In this document: one piece after another, positions 35,149-45,904 of the stretch
How the letters are laid out: every line of letters begins with the position of its first letter
Position numbering within the stretch: position 1 is the stretch's first letter
Made by a program: the position numbers and the translations under genes
Notes under the pieces: model-generated
Databases searched by the model: none
What the model was told of the DNA's origin: nothing
The model's input: only the letters and a program-made list of their open reading frames with translations
Source: Prosthecobacter gellanilyticus
GTDB taxonomy: Bacteria; Verrucomicrobiota; Verrucomicrobiia; Verrucomicrobiales; Verrucomicrobiaceae
Reading direction: 5' to 3'
DNA length: 64,000 bases
Assembly: GCF_007992435.1 (NCBI RefSeq)
Contig: NZ_BKAG01000005.1
Coordinates: 62,001 to 126,000 of the forward strand

Positions 35149-35166
35149 GAGGGGGAGTTTTGGGGA

Positions 35167-35179
35167 TCATGCAGCATGA
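35167..35179. promoter_or_regulatory. Short dyad upstream of the peroxiredoxin gene
   Basis: tcatgcagcatga at 35167-35179 is a perfect 6-bp inverted repeat around one base, 18 bp before the ahpC start. It could be an operator or part of the 5' untranslated region. It does not match the known OxyR or PerR consensus by eye. Confidence 0.35.
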
Positions 35180-35285
35180 AGGGTGCCGCAAGTGAATCCC
35201 ATGCCATTCCCCGCCCTCCAGCCTGGGTCAAATGAAAGCATTCACCACCTTTTGCGCCTGACGCTCACGCTCTTACATGGGGCGC

Positions 35286-36170
35286 TCACAGACGCAGCTT
35301 TTTCACCAGGGTAGCCTGCACATCCGCCTCGGAGATGGGCTCATGGTCCACCTTCACGTTGGGCAAGGCCGCCTTGATCTTTTCGACATCGGCCGCCGGG
35401 ATGTCCACGGTTTGAATCTTCAGCTTCGCAAGCTTCGGCAAAGCTTGGAGATGCGGGATGATGGCGGCGGTGAGACGTGCCTCGGTAAGCTCCAGTGACT
35501 CCAGCGTTTTGATCTGGGCCAGCGTGGCCATGGTGGAGTCATCAAAGCTGACCGGCGAGTCCTTGCCCCAGTTTGGCAGGCGCTGGCCGATGCGCAGACC
35601 ACGAAGGTTCGTGAGTTTCACAAGATGTGCATTGCCCGCCTGGGTCTGCGCGGTGTGCCAGGTGCGGAACTCACGCAGTTGCGTGAGCTGGCCGATGGCT
35701 TCCATGGCGGTGTCACCCGCGGTAGAGCCGGCAAAAGTGAGGCGCTCAAGATTCGGCAGTGCCTTCAGATAGGCGAGACCGCTGCCGGTGAATTTTTCGG
35801 AACGAAAAGCGGGATGGAAAAAAGCGAGCGAGCGCAGTTTCGTAAAGGCGGTGAAGCTTTTATAGCCTTCATCCGTGAGCTGCACGCCATCGGTGCTGAT
35901 CTCCTCGAGCTCGGTGAGGCCGGAGAGCAGCGGCAGCGTGGTATCGGTAATGGTCTTGCCGCTGATGGAGAGTTTCTTCAGCGTGGTGAAGCTGCCGAGC
36001 GTGCGGAAGTCCGCCTCGGTGAAAGCATCACACTTCACCTGCACCTGCGTGATGACACCGCCGGTCTCGGTGATCTTCGCGCCCAGGCTTGTTAAAGCGG
36101 CGGCATCTGGTGCGGCGGAGACGTGGGAGGTGATGAATGACAGGAGAAGCAGCAGGTAGGGTAGGCGCAT
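35286..36170 (-). CDS. Exported leucine-rich-repeat protein
   Basis: A signal peptide ([18 protein letters not shown]) fixes the start at 36170. The mature protein of about 275 residues consists of LRR units of 22-26 residues ([80 protein letters not shown]). Exported LRR proteins of this kind are numerous in Verrucomicrobiota and Planctomycetota and are presumed to bind proteins. No catalytic domain is fused. Confidence 0.8.
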   Translation of the reverse strand: MRLPYLLLLLSFITSHVSAAPDAAALTSLGAKITETGGVITQVQVKCDAFTEADFRTLGSFTTLKKLSISGKTITDTTLPLLSGLTELEEISTDGVQLTDEGYKSFTAFTKLRSLAFFHPAFRSEKFTGSGLAYLKALPNLERLTFAGSTAGDTAMEAIGQLTQLREFRTWHTAQTQAGNAHLVKLTNLRGLRIGQRLPNWGKDSPVSFDDSTMATLAQIKTLESLELTEARLTAAIIPHLQALPKLAKLKIQTVDIPAADVEKIKAALPNVKVDHEPISEADVQATLVKKLRL

Positions 36171-36234
36171 GATGAATGAGGAGGATCGTTGAAACGTGCT
36201 TTCGTGGTGTTTCCAGACAGCAAAAGAGCGCAGC

Positions 36235-38610
36235 TTATTTGGGAAGTAGCTCCCGCACTTCGTCGGCATCCTTCTGCTTCACCACCTTGGCCTCTTGTGC
36301 ACGAGTGAGGAGGGCGAGCGCATTCTCCTTTTGATGCCGCAGGCCGAGGAAGAGGATGTAGTTGCGCGTGATCATGGATCGCGTGTCGGCTTCAAGGCTG
36401 GCCGTTTTTTCCAGGATGGTGTCCACGTTGATGTCAGCATAAAGCGCGGCAGCTTTGTCGAGACTCGCCTTGCTCTGGCTCTGACGCAGGAGGGTGACGG
36501 CACGCTGGCCTTTGATTTCGAGATCATCCGGGGCCTCTTTGCGCAGGGTGTCGAGGTGGCGGAAGGCTGCGTCCCAGTCGTCAAGGTGGGCGGCGCCTGC
36601 TGCGCACATCTTGCGATTCGCTACGCTGGGCAGGATGGCATTCTGAATCTCTGCGATGGCGTAGGAGGACTTGGAACCGTCGCGGTCTTTGGACAGGCCC
36701 ATGAGCAAGGTGAGTGTCAGGTAGCCCTCCGGATCCCGTTTCAAGGACTCGATGAGGGTGTCGAGATTTTCGGGCTCCTTCTGGGTGATCATGCCCATGA
36801 ACACATCAAGCATGGCGATGGCCTCGTAGGCGCGCGCGGCCTCGGTTTCTTGCAATTGCCGGGCGAGCTCGCTCAGACGCTGCATGGCGAGCTCAACGAA
36901 CTTGATGTTTTCCGGTGCGGGTGGCTGCCCGCTGCCAGCGGCTTTGAAAAACACGCCCATGGCATGGCAGATGGCCACGGCGCCCGCACGCGCGGCATCA
37001 TCGCCAGCCAGCTTCAGGGCCACGCTTGACTCTGCCGTGTGACACAGGACCTGGCCCATGGGTTTCATGATGCCTTCCTGCATGAAGACCGCACGCAGCG
37101 TTTCCTCGGAAGTGCCTGGGGGCGCCTGCCTCGGCAGCTTGGCGATCACGGCCATCTGCAGGAACTCCACCTGCGACTCCCACACACGGCAGAAGGTGAC
37201 AAAGTCTCCCGCTGTCGCGCACTCCTTCATGAGCGCGTCACACTCGCCGACGAACTTTTTCACCCGGCCTTTCAGTGCGCTCAACTCTTCCTCGGTGAGG
37301 GGATTGGTATTAGATTTAGTTAGGTTTTCAAACATGCCTCCCAGCCGGTCGTCGGCGCCCCAGCCAAGCAGCTTGCCGTCTGTCGTCAGCGCGTGAGTAA
37401 ACCTTCCGTTCATATCCTCACTGATCCTGCCAATGCTGCGGCCCTCCCTGGCACCCGTAGGCATCACTTCCACAGGAACAATCATGCTCGCGAGGTTCCC
37501 ATTGCCAAAGCATCCCCGCGAATTGCGGCCCCAGGCATAAAGCGTTCCGTCGTCTGCGAGCGCCATGTTATGAGTGTAGCTTGAGGAGATTTGCACAATC
37601 CGTCGTGTGCCAAACTCCTCCATTCTCACGGCACAGGGAGTGACCGAGCTGTAGCCCTGTAAGGCGTAGTTACCCAGAAAGGTGTAAAAGTAGTTATCAC
37701 CCCATGCATAGAGCATTCCATCGTCTGTGAGCACCATTGCATGGGAATAGCCAGCTGTTACTTTTTTCACTTTTTTGCCAGCCAGCACTCCTGACATATC
37801 CACAAGTCCAGGCATGGAGGTCTGACCTCCTCTGCCAAGTGAGCCGAAGGGACTAGCCCCCCAGCTAAACACGCGACCACCAGCATCTACCGCCAGGGAC
37901 TGAAAGTTTCCTGCGGCAACTTCCTTGATCTGCAACCCGGATAGCGCAGCCGCCTCAGAGATCAGTAGCGGTACATCGGAGTTTGTAGTGCTGCCATTGC
38001 CAAGCTGGGATGACTGGTTGTCTCCCCAGCCCACAAGTTCTTCAGTGCTCGTTATGGCGAGTGCAAAATAGTTTCCCGCGACCACCTTGGTGATGGATCG
38101 GGTAGCTAAGGCACCCGTGTTGATCAGTCTTGGTGTCAGCACTCTTGGAGTGAAGAGGCCGCATTGCCCGGCTTCGGATCTACCCCAGGCAAAGACCGCA
38201 CCATCACTGGTCCAGGCAAGGCTGAAGTCCCATCCAGCGGCGATACCGATCACGGTCTTGCCATTGAACGCAGACATGGGCACCGGGGCGGGCCTGTTCT
38301 CGGGGCGGGTGTTTCCCGTGCCAAGCTGACCGTCGTCATTGTCGACCCAGGCAAAGAGCAAACCATCCGCCGTCAGCGCCAGGGCATGGTCATTGCCATC
38401 GACGACCCGTGTGATTTGTTTGCCTACGAGAGGTCCAGTATCGCTGATGATCACGGGCTTGGCCGAGTAGTTTGACCGGTTCAGCCCGAGCTGTTCCTGA
38501 TGATCCTGTCCCCACGCCAGGAGGCCTGCCGTCGCCGCAGGAACGGAAGGTGATGCGGCCATAAGGCAGACGATGAAGACCCAAGGCCGGACGTGGTGGC
38601 AAAAACGCAT
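36235..38610 (-). CDS. Exported RCC1-repeat propeller with helical C-terminal domain
   Basis: A signal peptide (to about residue 27) is followed by seven RCC1 blades, each ending in a 'HA(L/M)xLTxDGxLxAWG' type strand ([103 protein letters not shown]). Residues about 440-791 are helical, TPR-like in places, and unrecognised. The fusion suggests a secreted protein-binding scaffold. The RCC1 part is slightly lower in GC than its surroundings. Confidence 0.82.
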   Translation of the reverse strand: MRFCHHVRPWVFIVCLMAASPSVPAATAGLLAWGQDHQEQLGLNRSNYSAKPVIISDTGPLVGKQITRVVDGNDHALALTADGLLFAWVDNDDGQLGTGNTRPENRPAPVPMSAFNGKTVIGIAAGWDFSLAWTSDGAVFAWGRSEAGQCGLFTPRVLTPRLINTGALATRSITKVVAGNYFALAITSTEELVGWGDNQSSQLGNGSTTNSDVPLLISEAAALSGLQIKEVAAGNFQSLAVDAGGRVFSWGASPFGSLGRGGQTSMPGLVDMSGVLAGKKVKKVTAGYSHAMVLTDDGMLYAWGDNYFYTFLGNYALQGYSSVTPCAVRMEEFGTRRIVQISSSYTHNMALADDGTLYAWGRNSRGCFGNGNLASMIVPVEVMPTGAREGRSIGRISEDMNGRFTHALTTDGKLLGWGADDRLGGMFENLTKSNTNPLTEEELSALKGRVKKFVGECDALMKECATAGDFVTFCRVWESQVEFLQMAVIAKLPRQAPPGTSEETLRAVFMQEGIMKPMGQVLCHTAESSVALKLAGDDAARAGAVAICHAMGVFFKAAGSGQPPAPENIKFVELAMQRLSELARQLQETEAARAYEAIAMLDVFMGMITQKEPENLDTLIESLKRDPEGYLTLTLLMGLSKDRDGSKSSYAIAEIQNAILPSVANRKMCAAGAAHLDDWDAAFRHLDTLRKEAPDDLEIKGQRAVTLLRQSQSKASLDKAAALYADINVDTILEKTASLEADTRSMITRNYILFLGLRHQKENALALLTRAQEAKVVKQKDADEVRELLPK

Positions 38611-38790
38611 CGAAGTCAGCCCTCAAGATACTCATCCAGCCTAGTGGAGTCACGCATTATTCGGGAGGCCGAGGATCTAGAGGGGATAGTTAGGCGATTT
38701 GGGGAGGGATGAGGCTCCACTCCCACGGGAGGTCGGCACAGCTAGTGTTTGCCCCGCAAGTATGGCGCGTTGCGGGTCGTTTCGATCTCT

Positions 38791-40242
38791 GTGCAATCTG
38801 ACTCATCCCTACCTGAATCCCTCGTCCGCCGTGACTTTTTGAAGAAGCTGGCGGCGGCGGGCACGGCTGCGTGGATGACGGGGGAGCCGAGGGCCATCTG
38901 GGCGAAGACGGGGGAGGTGGTGAAGCAGCCGCCGGCGAAGGCGGATGCCTGCATCCTGCTGTGGATGGCGGGGGGCATGGCGGCGCCGGAGACCTTTGAC
39001 CCGAAGCGCTACCTGCCTTTTGAAAAGGGGCTGGAGGTGAAGCGGATGCTCAGCACCTTCCCGGCGATCGACAGTTCGCTCGATGGGGTGAAGATCAGCG
39101 CCGGGTTGCCGGAGATTGCGAAGGTGATGGACCGCGCCTCGCTCATCCGCAGTGCGGTGCAGCCGGACCTGGGCAGCATTCTGCATTCACGTCACCAGTA
39201 TCACTGGCACACGGGCTATGTGCCGCCGCAGACAGTGGCTTGCCCGCACATCGGGTCCTGGATGGCGAAGGTGCTCGGGCCGCGCAATCCGGTGATGCCG
39301 GCCTTCATCAATGTAGGCCAGAGGCTCGAAGGCATTGGCGAGAGCGAGGAGTTGAAGGCCTTCACCACGGCGGGATTTTTTGGCAGTGAGTTCGGGCCGA
39401 TGAACCTGCCGTTTCCGGAAGAAGCGGCGCAGTCCGTGAAGCCGCCGAAGGGCATGGATGCGCAGCGCTTTGCGAACCGCGACAAGCTCTTCCGCAAGCT
39501 GGTGGACAAGAGCCCGAACCGTGAGGTGATGAGTGACTACCAGCAGCAGTCCATGCTGCGCAGTCTGGACAATGCGTATCGCCTGCTTAGCGCGAAGGAG
39601 CGCGAGGCTTTTGATATCACGCTCGAACCGAAAGAGAGCTATGCGAAGTATGACACGGGCCGGTTCGGTCGTGGCTGTTTGCTCGCGAGACGTCTCGTGG
39701 AAGCTGGCGCGCGCTTTGTGGAAGTGACGACGGAGTATGTGCCATTCCTCTATTGGGATACGCACAAGAGCGGTCATGACACGCTGGCGGGCTTGCATAA
39801 GGAGATCGACCGGCCCATCGCGCAACTGGTGCAGGACCTGGAGGCGAAAGCTTTGTTAGACCGCACGCTCATCATCATCGCCAGCGAGTTCAGCCGCGAT
39901 GCGCTGATTGAGGGAAAGCCAGGCTCCACGGCCAGTGACCAGGCTACTTTCAAGGTCGACAAGATCGAGGAAGCCCAGCACTACGGGCTGCATCGTCACT
40001 TTACCGGCGGCACGAGCGTGGTGATGTTCGGCGGCGGCACGAAGAAAGGTTTCCTTTATGGTGAAACGGCGGATGAACGTCCGCTGATCGCCACGAAGAA
40101 TCCAGTGAGTGTCATGGACCTGCATGCCACCATCATGACGGCCATGGGCATCAGCCCGAAGACGGAGTTTGAGATCGAAGGAAGGCCCTTCTACGTGACA
40201 GAAGATGGCAAGGGCAAGGCGGTGATGGATCTGTTTGCCTGA
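38791..40242 (+). CDS. DUF1501 family protein (sulfatase-like fold), exported
   Basis: An export signal with a paired-Arg start (VRRDFLKKLAAAGTAAWMTG) precedes the DUF1501 core: ILLWMAGGMAAPETFDPK, SIRSAVQPDLGSILHSRHQYHW region, and the C-terminal segments IIIASEFSRDA and MDLHATIMTAMGI. DUF1501 proteins share the alkaline-phosphatase/sulfatase fold and usually pair with DUF1549/DUF1553 cytochromes; this one has no such partner adjacent. The start is uncertain (GTG 38791 or TTG 38749). It ends 8 bp before the flavoenzyme gene, so co-transcription is likely. Confidence 0.85.
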   Translation: MQSDSSLPESLVRRDFLKKLAAAGTAAWMTGEPRAIWAKTGEVVKQPPAKADACILLWMAGGMAAPETFDPKRYLPFEKGLEVKRMLSTFPAIDSSLDGVKISAGLPEIAKVMDRASLIRSAVQPDLGSILHSRHQYHWHTGYVPPQTVACPHIGSWMAKVLGPRNPVMPAFINVGQRLEGIGESEELKAFTTAGFFGSEFGPMNLPFPEEAAQSVKPPKGMDAQRFANRDKLFRKLVDKSPNREVMSDYQQQSMLRSLDNAYRLLSAKEREAFDITLEPKESYAKYDTGRFGRGCLLARRLVEAGARFVEVTTEYVPFLYWDTHKSGHDTLAGLHKEIDRPIAQLVQDLEAKALLDRTLIIIASEFSRDALIEGKPGSTASDQATFKVDKIEEAQHYGLHRHFTGGTSVVMFGGGTKKGFLYGETADERPLIATKNPVSVMDLHATIMTAMGISPKTEFEIEGRPFYVTEDGKGKAVMDLFA

Positions 40243-40250
40243 TTTGATCC

Positions 40251-41432
40251 ATGTCGCACGCTCCCACAGCACTGATCCTGGGCGGAGGTGTCTTTGGCCT
40301 AACAGCTTCTTTGGAATTGAGAGCGCGTGGCTGGCAGGTCACGCTGCTGGACGCGGGTGGGATCCCGCATCCGGATGCAGCCTCCACGGACATCAACAAG
40401 GTGGTGCGCATGGACTATGCCCTGGATGAGCAATACACCGCCATGGGTGAGCTCGCGATCCAGCGCTGGCATGCATGGAATGCACGCTGGAATGAGGAGC
40501 TGTATCATGAGGATGCCTTTCTCATCATGACACGCGGCGAGATGCTGCCAGGCTCCTTTGAGCATGACAGTCATGGTTTTCTCACCTCACGCGGACATGT
40601 GCTCAAGCGCATGAGCAGTGCGCTGTTGCGGCAAGATCATCCGCAGTGGAAGGCGGAGTGTTTTCCGCATGGTTATCTCAATGCACGCGGAGGCTGGGGT
40701 GAGAGCGGACGAGTCGTCTCGCGCTTGAAGCAGGATGCGCTGAGTGCCGGTGTGGTGGTCCATGAGCGCGTGGCTTTTGCGGAATGGATACAAGAGGGCG
40801 GGCGCATTTGTGGTGTGAAGGATGCGCGTGGCCGTGAATGGCGCGCGGGCATCACGGTGTCAGCTTTGGGGGCGTGGACGGCGGAGCATCTGCCATGGCT
40901 CGCGGATCGTCTGTGGGCCACGGCGCAGCCGGTGTTTCATTTCAAACCTATTAATGAAGATGAGTGGCGAGCGCCTGCGTTTCCGGTGTGGGCGGCAGAC
41001 ATCGGCACGACAGGCTGGTATGGCTTTCCGGCGAATGCGGAAGGTGTGGTGAAGGTGGCGAACCACGGCCCGGGCCGTCGAGTGAAGGCGAGCGAGCCTC
41101 GGGTGATGCCTGAAGGTGAGGAGCAGCGCTTTCGCAGCTTCCTGCGCGAGACCTTTCCAGCTCTCGCGGATGCTCCAGTGGTGGTCTCTCGCATTTGTTT
41201 TTATGGGGACAGCTTCGACGGGCATTTTTTCATCGACCATGATCCTGATCGACCTGGGTTGGTGGTGGCAGGTGGTGACTCGGGGCATGCTTTCAAGTTC
41301 ACTCCGGTGCTGGGTGAAGTCATCGCGGATGCGGTGGAGAAAAAGCCGAACCCATGGCTGGCACGCTTCGCCTGGCGCGAAAGGTCGGCGAACATGGCTG
41401 AAAGTGCCCGCGCCACGAATGATGTCAGGTAG
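40251..41432 (+). CDS. FAD-dependent amine oxidase, sarcosine-oxidase/fructosyl-amine-oxidase-like
   Basis: DAO-fold flavoenzyme of 393 residues. The FAD-binding motif is LILGGGVFGLTASLELRARG. Segments STDINKVVRMDY and GGDSGHAFKFTPVLGE match monomeric sarcosine oxidase and fructosyl amino acid oxidases. A Cys in RICFYGDSFDGHFFID aligns with the Cys that binds FAD covalently in sarcosine oxidase. It oxidises a secondary amine such as an N-methyl or N-glycated amino acid. The residue SASYD-type entry of amadoriases reads AASTD here. It is cytoplasmic (no signal). Confidence 0.85.
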   Translation: MSHAPTALILGGGVFGLTASLELRARGWQVTLLDAGGIPHPDAASTDINKVVRMDYALDEQYTAMGELAIQRWHAWNARWNEELYHEDAFLIMTRGEMLPGSFEHDSHGFLTSRGHVLKRMSSALLRQDHPQWKAECFPHGYLNARGGWGESGRVVSRLKQDALSAGVVVHERVAFAEWIQEGGRICGVKDARGREWRAGITVSALGAWTAEHLPWLADRLWATAQPVFHFKPINEDEWRAPAFPVWAADIGTTGWYGFPANAEGVVKVANHGPGRRVKASEPRVMPEGEEQRFRSFLRETFPALADAPVVVSRICFYGDSFDGHFFIDHDPDRPGLVVAGGDSGHAFKFTPVLGEVIADAVEKKPNPWLARFAWRERSANMAESARATNDVR

Positions 41433-41507
41433 CGACGCAGGATCGGGCCAGTCTTCAGCACTTACTGCTTTGTCTTATGCGGTTTCTGCGCCATTTCTTC
41501 CCAGCCC

Positions 41508-44225
41508 ATGACCCTCCGTCACCCTGAATGGCTTGCGCTTTTGCCCATCCTGCTGCTCGCGGGATGGATGGTGCCGCGCCTCGGAGTGTGGAAGCCGCTG
41601 CGGGTGATCTTGCTGATCTTGATCACGCTGGCACTAGCCGAGCCGCAATGGCGGCGCTTGCAGGATGGCATTGATCTCTGGGTGCTGCTGGATTCGTCTG
41701 TGTCTGCGGAGGAGCCGATGGCGAAGGGGCTGCCTGAGTGGGAGAAGCTACTGGAGAAGCATCGCGGGCCGAATGACCGCGTCTTTTATCTGAATTATGC
41801 CACGGAGGTCATGCGCCGAGGCGCTGAAGGTGCGGAGCTGTATGCGCGCAACCGCCATTCGACCCAGACGGGCATGGCCATCACCCAGGCGCTGACGATG
41901 GCGCAAAAGGAGGGCAAGGACAGACCTGCGCGTGTGCTCGCTTTCACCGATGGTTATGCCACGGAGCCGCTCACGGGCATCGCGGAGAAGATGGTGCGCC
42001 AGGGCGTGGAGCTGGACTACCGTCTCGTGCGTGATCCCGAGCCGACGGACTATCGTGTGGCCTCTCTGGGGATGCCTTCGCGCTCGCAGTTAGGCGAGCC
42101 TTTCATGATCGAGGTGGAGGTCAAAGGCACGCGCGATGGCAAGGTGCCGATCACTATTTTGCGCGATGGGAAGGAGCTGCGATCCGCTGAACTGGAAGTG
42201 CGTTTAGGCAGCGGTCGGCTGCGTTTCACGGATCGTCTCATCACCACCGGTGTGGCGCACTATGAGGCGCTGATCCAGCCGGAGAAGGATGCGCATCTGG
42301 GAAACAACCGCCATGAGGCCATGATCGAGATCGCTGGAGGACCGCGAGTGCTTTTGCTGAGCTCGTATGTGGATGATCCGGTGGCCCCGACCTTGCAGCG
42401 TCAAGGCTTCACGGTCGAGACCGTGACAGACACGCGAAACCTACGCCCTGGCCAGCTTGCCGGGGTGAAGTGTGTGATCCTCAACAACGTGCCTACGTTT
42501 GAGCTGCCATCTGATTTCCTGCGCGCCCTGGACTTCTATGTGCGTGAGCAAGGTGGCAGTCTGCTGATGGCAGGCGGGAAGAAGAGTTTTGCGGCAGGAG
42601 GTTACTTTGAGTCGGCCATCGACCCCCTGCTGCCGGTGTCCATGGAGATGAAGCAGGAGCACCGGAAACTCATGGTGGCCATGGCCATTGTCATGGACCG
42701 CAGCGGTTCCATGGGCATGACGGTGGGGAATGGTTTTACCAAGATGCAGCTTGCCGATGAAGGCGCGGGGAATGCCATCCGCTTCCTCGGCGCGCAGGAC
42801 TTGCTGGCGGTGTTTGCCGTGGACAGCAGCGCACATGAGATGGTGCCGCTACAGCAGGTGGGGCCGAACCGCGAGAAGATGGAGAGCGCGGTGCGCCGTA
42901 TCGAAAGCACCGGCGGCGGCATCTATGTTTACGAGGGTCTCAAGGCGGCCTGGGACCAGCTCAAGACAGCGCCCGCGGGACAGCGCCACATCATCCTCTT
43001 TTCTGATGCGGCGGACTCGGAGGAGCCGGGTGATTACAAGCGGCTGATCGATGATATTCTCAAAGGCAACGGCACGGTCAGTGTCATCGCTCTCGGTCAG
43101 CGCAGTGATGTGGATGCAGCCTTATTGGAGGACATCGCCAAGCGTGGCAAAGGCCGTCTCTTCTTCACGGACAAGGCGGAGGAGCTGCCGAGCATCTTCA
43201 GCCAGGAAACCGTGGCCGTGGCGCGCAGTGCCTTCATCTCGGATCCGGTGAAAACGCAGGGCGCTGGCGGCTGGTTTGAGATCAGTGGTCAAACCATGGA
43301 GTGGCTGGGTGAGGCGGATGGTTACAACCTCAGCTATCTGCGTGACTGGGCTAGCCAGGGACTCATCACGAAGGATGAATACAGCGCGCCTCTGGTGTCT
43401 TATGGCCAGCGTGGCATCGGGCGCACGGCGGCGGTGAGCTTTCCTCTCGGCGGCGAGCATTCCGCCAAGGTTCGTGCCTGGCCGAAGTATGGTGACTTTC
43501 TCCAGACGCTCGTGCGCTGGCTCATGGGCGAGCAACTACCACCTGGTGTCGGCTTGAAGCATCATTTGGCAGGCCGTCAGCTCACGATCGACCTCATGCA
43601 TGATGCCGAGTGGGAGCCGAAGCTGCAGGCCAAGCCACCACGCATCCTCATGGCACATGGCAGCGCTGCGAAAGACTCGCATGAACTGGCCTGGGAGCGT
43701 CTTTCGCCCGGGCACTATCAAGCCAGCGTCACGTTGACGGAAGGTGAGATGGTGCGCGGGGCGGTGCAACTGGGTGGCAGTGCCGTCAGCTTCGGTCCCA
43801 CGCTGCTTGGCAGCAGCACGGAGTGGGCCTTTGATGAATCTCGTACCGAAGATCTGCGCCGCACTTCACTGGCCAGCGGTGGACGTGAGTTGCTGGATCT
43901 CAGCCAGGCTTGGCGCAGTCCGCAGATCACCCGGTTTGCGGACATGCAGTCCATGCTTTTGCTTGCGGCCTTGGTGCTGATGCTAGTTGAGGCGCTGGTC
44001 ACCCGCACGGGATGGCGCATGCCGGAGTGGGCGTTTTCGGGATGGGCCAAACAAAAAGTGCCGAAAGCCTCGGTGGCTTCTGCGAAGCATCAGGAGAGGC
44101 TGAAGGTGAGGACGGTGGAGGTGAAGGCGGTGCCTGAGGAGGCGAAGACTGCGCCCGAGGCTGCCCCACTTTCTCCCGAAGAGCGAAGAAGTAGATACGA
44201 CAAGGCGAAGAAGTATTCGCGATAG
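41508..44225 (+). CDS. Large membrane-anchored VWA-domain protein with GATase1-like domain
   Basis: 905 residues. The N-terminal anchor has two spans (LALLPILLLAGWMV and LRVILLILITLAL), as in BatA/CoxE-like proteins. Then come a degenerate VWA (VLLDSSVSAEE), a glutamine-amidotransferase-like domain (VLLLSSYVDDPVAP, CVILNNVPTFELP, EQGGSLLMAGGKKSF) without a catalytic triad, and a second VWA with an intact MIDAS (IVMDRSGSMG). One more span lies near residue 815, and the cytoplasmic tail is charged. Related proteins in Verrucomicrobiota and Planctomycetota are annotated only as VWA or GATase-like. A role as a metal-dependent adhesion platform is inferred. Confidence 0.82.
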   Translation: MTLRHPEWLALLPILLLAGWMVPRLGVWKPLRVILLILITLALAEPQWRRLQDGIDLWVLLDSSVSAEEPMAKGLPEWEKLLEKHRGPNDRVFYLNYATEVMRRGAEGAELYARNRHSTQTGMAITQALTMAQKEGKDRPARVLAFTDGYATEPLTGIAEKMVRQGVELDYRLVRDPEPTDYRVASLGMPSRSQLGEPFMIEVEVKGTRDGKVPITILRDGKELRSAELEVRLGSGRLRFTDRLITTGVAHYEALIQPEKDAHLGNNRHEAMIEIAGGPRVLLLSSYVDDPVAPTLQRQGFTVETVTDTRNLRPGQLAGVKCVILNNVPTFELPSDFLRALDFYVREQGGSLLMAGGKKSFAAGGYFESAIDPLLPVSMEMKQEHRKLMVAMAIVMDRSGSMGMTVGNGFTKMQLADEGAGNAIRFLGAQDLLAVFAVDSSAHEMVPLQQVGPNREKMESAVRRIESTGGGIYVYEGLKAAWDQLKTAPAGQRHIILFSDAADSEEPGDYKRLIDDILKGNGTVSVIALGQRSDVDAALLEDIAKRGKGRLFFTDKAEELPSIFSQETVAVARSAFISDPVKTQGAGGWFEISGQTMEWLGEADGYNLSYLRDWASQGLITKDEYSAPLVSYGQRGIGRTAAVSFPLGGEHSAKVRAWPKYGDFLQTLVRWLMGEQLPPGVGLKHHLAGRQLTIDLMHDAEWEPKLQAKPPRILMAHGSAAKDSHELAWERLSPGHYQASVTLTEGEMVRGAVQLGGSAVSFGPTLLGSSTEWAFDESRTEDLRRTSLASGGRELLDLSQAWRSPQITRFADMQSMLLLAALVLMLVEALVTRTGWRMPEWAFSGWAKQKVPKASVASAKHQERLKVRTVEVKAVPEEAKTAPEAAPLSPEERRSRYDKAKKYSR

Positions 44226-44353
44226 TGGTGAAGCATCCGTGCCTCTCGTACGCGCACAACGTCGTCACATTGGCGAGACATCTCATGCGCAGACAGCGGT
44301 GTCGCGCTTGAGCGCTTCCCACTGCACTCCACGACGCTTCGCGACACTCTGCC

Positions 44354-45766
44354 TCATTTGTCCTTCGCTTTTCTCAGCACGAGCAGCCAGTCGCCTTTCC
44401 AGGGTTCTTTGCCGAGGTTCGGCATTGGCATGTAAACAGGTCCGGCTCCTGAGATAGTGGCAGCCGCTGAAAGGAAGTCTCCCGTGGCTGGATCGAGCGC
44501 CATGGCCGTCTCTGGAATGCTACCGCTCATCTGCTTGTGGCCGTTGAAGAAGAGACCGTTCTTGGCGAAGCCTGGGACATAGATGACGGCGAAGCTGCCA
44601 TCTTCGGTCACGGCGGCCATGGGCTTGTTCTGCGAGGTGACTTCGATGCCATTCAGCGTGACGAGCGAGTCGTCACGGCGCAACTTCGTCCAGTCGAGAC
44701 CTTCGGTGAAGAACTGCTTCTCGATGATCTGGCGCATCACACCCATCTGCTTGGCGCCGGGCAGGTCGAGAGCTTCCTTCCAGGGGGTGCGTGCATCCGT
44801 CTGCTGCTTCCGTTTTGTGAGATCATGGAACTGCCAGATGCTGTGCGTGCCATAGACATGCCCGCAGGCACCGCTGAGCACGCTGCGCCAGGCGGCCATG
44901 CGTACGTCCTTGTCATCAAACCACTCGGTGGGCTTGCCATCCTTCATGAGCCCGCGCACGGGATGGTCCTCATAGCAGGGCTCGCCATCAAGTGTGGGCT
45001 TGAGAGCGGCCAGGGCCAGGTTCTTCGCGTTCATGTCATAGTTCGCGAAGAAGCGCTGCGCATGGCCGCTCTGGAACATGTGAAAGTCTAACCAAGATTC
45101 ATCCGGCCAAAAATCCGAGGAGTTCTTTCGACCTTGCGGATGATAGGTGACGAGGTGTCTGCCGCCATCGCCCTTCTTCAAGCCAGCTGCCATGGCGCGG
45201 ATGATGGCGCGGTGATTGTCATTCTCGATCGGGCGGTCTCCGCCGAGCACCCAGATCACGGGTTTGTCGGCATAGCGTCGGCCTAACCATTCGCAAAACA
45301 CGGCTGCGTTCTCGGGCGTGAAGATCTCCGGACCCTTGCCCCACTTCTTGTTCCACTTGTCTCCCCAGGTGGGCAGCAGCGCGGTGCGCAGACCGAGCTT
45401 CGCGGCTTCATCGATGACCCAGTCCATGTGAGAGAAGTAGGCTTCGCGCGGCTTGGTGGGATCATTGTTTTCCAGTGGCAGCTCACCGGCGGCATTCGGC
45501 AGATGGAATTCAAACTCTGCGAGAGCCACAGCGAAGACGGTGTTGAAGCCTTGTGCGGCCCGCTTGTTCAGATAGAGCAGCGTTTCATCGCGGTCGAGCC
45601 GGTGAAAGAGCTCCCAGGCGGTGTCCCCGAGCAGGAAGAAAGGCTTTCCGTCCGTGGTCTCAAGGTGCCGCTTGTCCGTTGAGACTCGCAGTTCCGGAAG
45701 GTCAGCACCACAAAGGCTCCAAAGACCTGACAGCAGGGAAAGACCGAGCGCGGCATATCTTTTCAT
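44354..45766 (-). CDS. Exported glycoside hydrolase, DUF4038 (apiosidase-like)
   Basis: A signal peptide (YAALGLSLLSGLWSLCGA) fixes the start at 45766. The catalytic (beta/alpha)8 domain matches the DUF4038 pattern: FFLLGDTAWELFHRL near the start, AAQGFNTVF, the HMDWVIDEA segment, KPVIWVLGGDRP with an acidic residue after the strand, and PTLDGEPCYED. A C-terminal beta domain follows (ALDPATGDF). Characterised DUF4038 enzymes (GH140) release apiose from rhamnogalacturonan II. The exact substrate here is not readable. Confidence 0.82.
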   Translation of the reverse strand: MKRYAALGLSLLSGLWSLCGADLPELRVSTDKRHLETTDGKPFFLLGDTAWELFHRLDRDETLLYLNKRAAQGFNTVFAVALAEFEFHLPNAAGELPLENNDPTKPREAYFSHMDWVIDEAAKLGLRTALLPTWGDKWNKKWGKGPEIFTPENAAVFCEWLGRRYADKPVIWVLGGDRPIENDNHRAIIRAMAAGLKKGDGGRHLVTYHPQGRKNSSDFWPDESWLDFHMFQSGHAQRFFANYDMNAKNLALAALKPTLDGEPCYEDHPVRGLMKDGKPTEWFDDKDVRMAAWRSVLSGACGHVYGTHSIWQFHDLTKRKQQTDARTPWKEALDLPGAKQMGVMRQIIEKQFFTEGLDWTKLRRDDSLVTLNGIEVTSQNKPMAAVTEDGSFAVIYVPGFAKNGLFFNGHKQMSGSIPETAMALDPATGDFLSAAATISGAGPVYMPMPNLGKEPWKGDWLLVLRKAKDK

Positions 45767-45904
45767 GGGCAGGAGTGTGGAAGAATGAGGTCTGCATGGC
45801 AAGCCTGTCACAGGGAGGCAGGGCGGATGTTTTTTTACTTCCCAAGACCCCGGTTTTTTTGGGAACATGTAGCAATCACTTACGTCAAAGTGTTCTCTCG
45901 CATC

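Noticed and set aside
38791-40242. DUF1501 proteins as proven sulfatases.
   Set aside because: They share the fold, but I see no Cys/Ser-x-Pro-x-Arg formylglycine signature, so I kept the neutral family name.
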